DNA of 13,183 nt from positions 1 to 13,183 of the forward strand of contig JBHJOS010000086.1 of assembly GCA_050329415.1 (NCBI GenBank), written 5' to 3'. The number at the start of each line of letters is the position of its first letter. Position 1 is the stretch's first letter. The notes beneath the pieces were generated by a model that had not been told where the DNA came from, searched no databases, and worked only from the letters and a program-made list of their open reading frames with translations. The position numbers and the translations under genes were made by a program. Source of the DNA: JANNOG01 sp050329415 (GTDB lineage Bacteria; Actinomycetota; Actinomycetes; Actinomycetales; JBBAYJ01). Below are positions 13,176 through 13,183 of the stretch, piece after piece.

Positions 13176-13183
13176 GCCCGCAC

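Noticed and set aside
1..13183. tRNA, rRNA, CRISPR array, integrase, transposase or replication origin
   Set aside because: I saw no cloverleaf, rRNA-like conserved blocks, spacer array, recombinase motifs or DnaA-box cluster.

Overview
The window is very GC-rich DNA with strong G/C preference at third codon positions and frequent GTG starts. Several starts lack a Shine-Dalgarno sequence and sit 6 nt behind a -10-like hexamer, as in leaderless genes. With a mycobacterial-type LexA box and an Rv2578c-type radical SAM gene, this points to an actinobacterium, most likely of the Pseudonocardiales/Mycobacteriales kind. That is inference; no rRNA or other taxonomic marker is present.

Region 1 (1-3064): a large minus-strand frame runs off the left edge. 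It encodes a single-span, Pro/Glu-rich membrane or envelope protein with two sets of tandem repeats. It is divergent from a LysR-type regulator (1675-2745), which is followed after 12 nt by a small one-span membrane protein (2758-3018). A dyad and a leaderless-looking promoter lie between the divergent genes. A hairpin at 3033-3064 separates this block from the next.

Region 2 (3076-6267): three minus-strand genes in probable operon order: a serine beta-lactamase-fold hydrolase, a two-domain GNAT acetyltransferase, and a conserved protein of unknown function. The last two overlap by GTGA. A TACCG/CGGTA dyad lies just upstream of the hydrolase.

Region 3 (6268-6901): a 634-bp gene-free stretch, almost all of it taken up by two ~135-bp inverted repeats around a 308-bp core. 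The outer end of one repeat coincides with the stop codon of the next gene. This is the strongest unexplained structure in the window.

Region 4 (6902-10744): an ABC-F ATPase (minus) is divergent from a degenerate ECF sigma-factor-like protein (plus). Then come a 42-bp tandem repeat, a near-consensus LexA/SOS box, and a radical SAM protein of the Rv2578c/spore-photoproduct-lyase type, probably DNA-damage inducible.

Region 5 (10745-13183): a possible zinc-ribbon gene remnant, a PNPOx-fold flavin/F420-type protein, and a recombination scar. At the scar the C-terminal part of a WYL regulator (minus) abuts the C-terminal part of a DUF488 protein (plus). A DUF4143-type AAA ATPase (minus) reads into the antisense of the DUF488 remnant. 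No complete new multi-gene system can be shown here. The best leads for undescribed biology are the inverted-repeat element, the repeat-rich envelope protein with its LysR/small-membrane-protein neighbours, and the degenerate sigma-like protein.
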